From positions 1-64,000 of the forward strand of contig DATGZX010000009.1 in NCBI GenBank assembly GCA_035296965.1: DNA of 64,000 bases. The letters run 5' to 3'. A program made the position numbers and the translations under genes. Below the pieces are notes generated by a model. That model saw only the letters and a program-made list of their open reading frames with translations. It made no database searches and was not told the origin of the DNA. This DNA is from DATGZX01 sp035296965. Lineage in GTDB: Bacteria; Planctomycetota; Planctomycetia; Gemmatales; Gemmataceae. Shown piece by piece: positions 60,249 to 64,000 of this stretch. Position 1 is the stretch's first letter. Each line of letters opens with the position of its first letter.

Positions 60249-61679
60249 CTACGGGTGCGAATCTTTCAGATGAGGCGAGGTTCTGCCGTCGGCGCGCAGA
60301 GACTGTACGTATTCCTGAAATCCCTTTTCGAAATCTTCCAAAGACTGACCCACCAGTCGATGAAACGCGCTCAGGGGGTTTGCCCCCTCTTTCAGCGCGC
60401 GGACATACTGGTTGAATTGTGGCGTATCGATTTTCTTCCGATCAAACGTGAGATAAAAGGCTAACGCCCAGGACGTAAGGTAGTAGCGATCGGAGAGTTG
60501 CTGGTCGCTGGCGTGGCCGACGAGAAAATCCTTGGGCCCGGAGCGCAGCAGATCCTCGAGTTTGACCAGCTCTCCTTTGCGCTCTGCCTCTTTCGCGCGC
60601 GTCAGCCGGTCGCAATCAGGATAGCCGATCTGCAGCTCGCCGGCTTCGATGATGGCAGTCTCGAAGATCTGGGCCAACCCCTCGTTTAGCCAGCGCGGCA
60701 CCTCGGCCTGGCTCGGCGGGTAAACGAAATTAGCCAGATAGGCATGGAAGGCTTCGTGGTACAGAATCTGAAAGAACCGTTGTTTGCCTTTTTCGAGGAT
60801 GCGTTCATTCTCGATGTCGGTCTTTTCAATTTTCTTGCGATCGTCTTCTACTTTTCGGCGAAATTCAGGCGGAACGTTGCCTTTGAAGGTCCTGAACTGC
60901 TGAGCCTCTATTTCGCGAAGTCGATCGAGATCCCGCAGGATCTCCTTATGCTTGCGCTCCCACTCTTCCGTCAGGCGTTGCAATTCGCAAGCCCAGAGGA
61001 TTTGATTGGTGGAAGGATCGTAAAACGCCGGGTTCAAGATGTCGCGCCCCTGAGCTTTCAGCATCTGCTGGTACTCATTGAGCGACTGCACGAGGAGTAT
61101 TTTCGTCGCCGGCGCTTTCAAACGTCGTGGCGGGAGGAAGTGCGCATAGGCATCGTAGACTTGCTCGAGTCGGGCTGCAACGCAGCGGACTATTTCCTCG
61201 TTGGCATTTGAGAACAGTACAAAGTGATTGGAAGTGTAGGTAAATCCTGGTGAATTGTTCGTTCCCCATGGCGCCGGTTTAAGAGCGATTTCTTTCCACC
61301 CGTTTTTTTCGTTCGCCTTCTCGCTCGCGAGCGACTCCAAACGCGTCTTTAGCTGAGCCCGCTCCTCGTCTCCCACGCGATCGATCCGGTCGACTTCCGC
61401 ATAGGTGATTTTCGTATGAATGACGGCCGTGGGTTTACCGGGCGACCGTTTGATGTAGGCGAAGTTGAAACCGGTTCCCTCTTCCTTCCCGACCAGGCCC
61501 GAGCCGACCAGGCCCGACATGGTCTTGCCACTCTTGAAATACACGGTGTCGGCCTTCCAGTCAGCGAACTGTCCGGGGGGTTGGGCGAGAAGAACCCATG
61601 CTCCCACCAGAGCGAGAGCCGGCACGACAAGCCAGCATGCATGCAGCCGGAATTCCTTAGGCATGCGAAGCTGAATCAT
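60249..61679 (-). CDS. DUF1570 gluzincin-type metallopeptidase, secreted or membrane-anchored
   Basis: 476 residues. One N-terminal hydrophobic segment (LHACWLVVPALALVGAWVLLA) at 12-32. The catalytic motif is HEAFH at 308-312 (ILYHEAFHAYLANFVYP), with Glu333 in WLNEGLAQIFE as the third zinc ligand, a gluzincin arrangement. Residues 240-300 are a charged coiled coil. DUF1570 proteins are typical of planctomycetes; the substrate is unknown. Start ATG 61679 is preceded by GGAGG at 11 nt spacing; ATG 61664 is the alternative. Convergent with the DedA gene, divergent from ubiX. Confidence 0.82.
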   Translation of the reverse strand: MIQLRMPKEFRLHACWLVVPALALVGAWVLLAQPPGQFADWKADTVYFKSGKTMSGLVGSGLVGKEEGTGFNFAYIKRSPGKPTAVIHTKITYAEVDRIDRVGDEERAQLKTRLESLASEKANEKNGWKEIALKPAPWGTNNSPGFTYTSNHFVLFSNANEEIVRCVAARLEQVYDAYAHFLPPRRLKAPATKILLVQSLNEYQQMLKAQGRDILNPAFYDPSTNQILWACELQRLTEEWERKHKEILRDLDRLREIEAQQFRTFKGNVPPEFRRKVEDDRKKIEKTDIENERILEKGKQRFFQILYHEAFHAYLANFVYPPSQAEVPRWLNEGLAQIFETAIIEAGELQIGYPDCDRLTRAKEAERKGELVKLEDLLRSGPKDFLVGHASDQQLSDRYYLTSWALAFYLTFDRKKIDTPQFNQYVRALKEGANPLSAFHRLVGQSLEDFEKGFQEYVQSLRADGRTSPHLKDSHP

Positions 61680-61870
61680 GCGATTCAAAGCCTCCAGGTG
61701 AAGCGCAGGACGTCCCATTCGCGGACAGTTGGCCACTGCAGCTTACTATAATCGTTCGCTGCTGGGTTGCCAACTTCATGGTACAGTTCCTGGGCGGTTC
61801 GTCTGGCGGGGCTGGCGTCTCTACAATAAAAGAGGAAGTTTACGCACCTCAATCACTGCGCCAGGGGATT

Positions 61871-62506
61871 ATGGCCGCCACCGATCTGGTTCTTGCGATG
61901 ACGGGCGCCAGCGGAATGCCCTACGGCGTTCGGTTGCTGGAGGTCTTGCTGGCGGCAGGCCGAAGGGTGCACTTTACCGTAAGCCCGGCCGGCGTTCAGG
62001 TGCTCGAACAGGAACTCGATCGCCGCGTTTGCCTGGACCGGTTCGAACTGGCCGATTTGCTAGGCCCGGCGCTGCCCCTAATGGCACCAGGCCAGTTTCT
62101 CTACCATCACTTCCTCGATTTTCGCGCGGGCGTGGCCAGTGGATCATTTCTGACGGCGGGCATGGTCGTGTGCCCATGCAGCATGGGTACGGTCGGGGCG
62201 ATCGCTCATGGCTTATCCCAAAACTTGATTCATCGGGCTGCGGATGTACATCTCAAAGAGCGCCGCCGCCTCGTGTTGGTTCCCCGAGAGACGCCGTTGA
62301 ATACTATTCAGCTCCGCAATCTTTCCATCTGTGCGGAGGCAGGAGCCGTCATCCTCCCAGCTATGCCGGCCTTTTATACCCGGCCACGTTCCTTGGAAGA
62401 CGCGACCGATTTCATAGTCGGCCGGATTTGCGATCAGCTGGGAGTTGAGCATGATCTGTTGCGAAGGTGGGGGAGCTCGGAAGCCGGCAAAGATGAAAGG
62501 GCATAG
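61871..62506 (+). CDS. ubiX: UbiX-type flavin prenyltransferase
   Basis: 211 residues from ATG 61871 with AGGGG 4 nt upstream. LAMTGASGMPYGVRLLEVLL at the N-terminus binds FMN, and VVCPCSMGTVGAIAHGLSQNLIHRAADVHLKERRRLVLVPRETPLNTIQLRNL is the family core, with the polar residues for the prenyl phosphate. It makes prenylated FMN for UbiD-type decarboxylases. No ubiD in the window, so its client is unknown. The longer frame back to 61778 is not supported. Confidence 0.92.
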   Translation: MAATDLVLAMTGASGMPYGVRLLEVLLAAGRRVHFTVSPAGVQVLEQELDRRVCLDRFELADLLGPALPLMAPGQFLYHHFLDFRAGVASGSFLTAGMVVCPCSMGTVGAIAHGLSQNLIHRAADVHLKERRRLVLVPRETPLNTIQLRNLSICAEAGAVILPAMPAFYTRPRSLEDATDFIVGRICDQLGVEHDLLRRWGSSEAGKDERA

Positions 62507-62668
62507 CCTGCGGCTTTCGTCCTGGAAGCAGCACAGGCGTCAATTACCTTGACCGGCCTTGCCTCCGTTTTATACTGGATGGGTTGCGTGAACCAGATGC
62601 TTCACCGCGAGCCGGTGGCGCACGGAATCTGCCCTTCCCTGTCCTGGTACCTGAATTCAGCCTTTCCC

Positions 62669-64000
62669 ATGAATGAATTGCAATGTAAACGCTTGGCTGC
62701 ATGTCTGACCATCGGGACGCTCGCGTTATTGGCACTGCCCTTGCGAGCGGAAGAGCCGCCCCACTTGGAATTCGTGCGGGGACTTCGCAGCAGAGGAATG
62801 GCAGACCTGGCTTTGCAGTACCTGCAGAGCAAGGGCCAGGCCCCACCTCCAGAGCTTGCCGTTATTCTTCCGCTGGAACTCGCGAAGACCCGGCTGGAAC
62901 TGGCGGCGGTGGAGTCGGATTATGGCCGGCGCACTACCTTGCAGAACCAGGCCCGAGCCGAGTTCGATCTCTTCGTAAAAAAGAACCCGAAGCATCCCCT
63001 GGCAGCGGATGCCGCCCTGGAGATCGCGCGAATTTCGGCCCAGCAAGGCAAAGCGATGCTTAGCCGGGCCCAACGTCAGGAGACCAGGGAGGCACAGCGC
63101 GCCGAGCTGCTAAGAGCGCGAGCCCAGTTCGAGGAGGCCGCCAAGCAGCTGCAAGCCGCCGCCAAACAGATCGACTCCCAACTTGCGAGCAATGTCGCGG
63201 ACACCACGAAGCAATTGCAGTCCGACAGACAGGCACTTGCCCAGTCCAGACTCCAGGCGGACCTGGAACTGGGGATCAATCTCCTCGATCAGGCACGCAC
63301 CTACACCGATGACAGTGACGCGGTCAAAAGAGGCGAAGTCCTCCAGCAGTCCATCAAGGCATTGGAAAAGCTTAGCAAGCGCGACACCAAGAATCCCCTC
63401 TGCTGGTTAGCCCTCGTCTGGATCGGGCGTTGTCAGCAGATTAACGACGACGCGAAAGCAGCGCGGGCGGTGTACAAAGACGTGCTGGCTGAGCCTGGCG
63501 AGCACGTCGAGACTGCACGTCGTCTCGCGCGCTATTTCCGCATGCGTGCCCTGGCGACCGATCCCGAGGTAAAAAAACCGATTCCGGAGATTCAGAAAGC
63601 TGGTGAGGAGTGGCTTACTCTCTATCCGAACTACTTGAATACACCGGAAGGCTATGGCGTGCGTTTCGAGTTGGCCAACGCTTACGTCCAGCAGGTAACC
63701 AGTTTGCCCAAGGCGCAACAGCAGACACCGCGGGCTCGCGAGATCCTTGAAAAGGCACGAAAGCTCTATCACGCCCTCGAGCAAAGTGAGAACGATTTCA
63801 CTACCCAGGCCCGTGAGAGCAAGCAGGGTGTCATCTTGGCCATCTCCCAGGGTAGGAGCAAAGGAGACATTTCCAAGCTCAAGGACTTCGAAGAATGTTA
63901 CCTGCGCGCCCAGTACGAAATGGCACTCATGCACGAGGATGCCAAAAAACAGGCCGGCAACAAGGCTGAAGAAAAACAGAAGGGACACTTCAAGAACATT
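62669..64000 (+). CDS. Secreted TPR-like protein, 3' end cut by the window
   Basis: 444 codons are present and the frame is still open at the right edge. Signal peptide MNELQCKRLAACLTIGTLALLALPLRAEE with cleavage near residue 27 to 28. The rest is helical, with TPR-like or SpoIID-like tandem helices: MADLALQYLQSKG, ELAKTRLELAAVESD, a long coiled coil near 115-200 rich in Ala/Gln/Arg, then ARAVYKDVLAEPGEHVETARRL. A periplasmic scaffold is likely. It follows ubiX by 162 bp with no terminator, and has only a weak ribosome site. Confidence 0.75.
   Translation, partial: MNELQCKRLAACLTIGTLALLALPLRAEEPPHLEFVRGLRSRGMADLALQYLQSKGQAPPPELAVILPLELAKTRLELAAVESDYGRRTTLQNQARAEFDLFVKKNPKHPLAADAALEIARISAQQGKAMLSRAQRQETREAQRAELLRARAQFEEAAKQLQAAAKQIDSQLASNVADTTKQLQSDRQALAQSRLQADLELGINLLDQARTYTDDSDAVKRGEVLQQSIKALEKLSKRDTKNPLCWLALVWIGRCQQINDDAKAARAVYKDVLAEPGEHVETARRLARYFRMRALATDPEVKKPIPEIQKAGEEWLTLYPNYLNTPEGYGVRFELANAYVQQVTSLPKAQQQTPRAREILEKARKLYHALEQSENDFTTQARESKQGVILAISQGRSKGDISKLKDFEECYLRAQYEMALMHEDAKKQAGNKAEEKQKGHFKNI

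Noticed and set aside
1..64000. tRNA genes, rRNA genes and CRISPR arrays
   Set aside because: No cloverleaf with a GGTTCGA-type T-loop in a gene gap and no spaced direct repeats were recognised by eye; a tRNAscan or CRISPR search could still find something I missed.

Overview
The window reads as a chromosome segment of a planctomycete, most likely a Gemmataceae-type organism. The evidence is the gene families: a PSCyt1/DUF1549/DUF1553 secreted cytochrome-like protein with its DUF1501 partner, a second DUF1501 protein, a DUF1570 gluzincin, DUF4058, a GH172-type DUF2961 protein, proteins with N-terminal zinc ribbons fused to coiled coils or PQQ propellers, and an RNase P RNA with an expanded P12 helix. 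Base composition is GC-rich, genes lie on both strands in short operons, and many starts have only weak Shine-Dalgarno sites. No tRNA, rRNA or CRISPR array was recognised by eye.

Layout. 1-0.73 kb: a transposase-like gene cut by the left edge, with a frame change at an A7 tract. 1-14.5 kb: housekeeping and envelope genes (cinA, a zinc metallopeptidase, an ATP-grasp ligase, asnS, DUF4058, a GT2 glycosyltransferase, the DUF1501 and DUF1549/1553 pair, larE, a small conserved protein, an O-methyltransferase). 15.3-19.2 kb: an accessory block holding a candidate effector/immunity-like pair, a HEPN protein with an R-X4-H motif, and a PIN-like nuclease translationally coupled to an unknown partner. 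19.6-32.7 kb: a TatD-like hydrolase, tsaD, a 15-cysteine secreted protein, recN, a zinc-ribbon coiled-coil protein, PilZ, a HAD phosphatase, GNAT, DUF1990, a short MITE-like inverted-repeat element, an LptF/LptG-type permease, a membrane-anchored protein phosphatase and an RdgB/HAM1 pyrophosphatase.

32.8-38.9 kb: GH172/DUF2961 with DUF1501, a TetR regulator, rnpB on the minus strand and rpsB-tsf on the plus strand, with divergent promoters between rnpB and rpsB. 39.3-45.4 kb: a surface-glycan group (a second phosphatase fused to a C-terminal beta-sandwich-like module, a YbhN-type flippase-like protein, a polyprenyl-phosphate GT2 enzyme and two GT39/ArnT-like membrane proteins). 45.8-52.7 kb: a HEAT-repeat protein, then sugar metabolism (ROK glucokinase, pgi, apgM) and a homocysteine methyltransferase. 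52.8-64 kb: rpmA, a secreted protein, a 1307-residue zinc-ribbon/TM/PQQ-propeller protein, a TIM-barrel isomerase, a DedA protein with an unusual insert, a DUF1570 peptidase, ubiX and a secreted TPR-like protein cut by the right edge.

The best candidates for something undescribed are the 15.3-19.2 kb block, the 15-cysteine secreted protein and the phosphatase fusion in the glycan group. Functions for these are inferred from motifs and context only.
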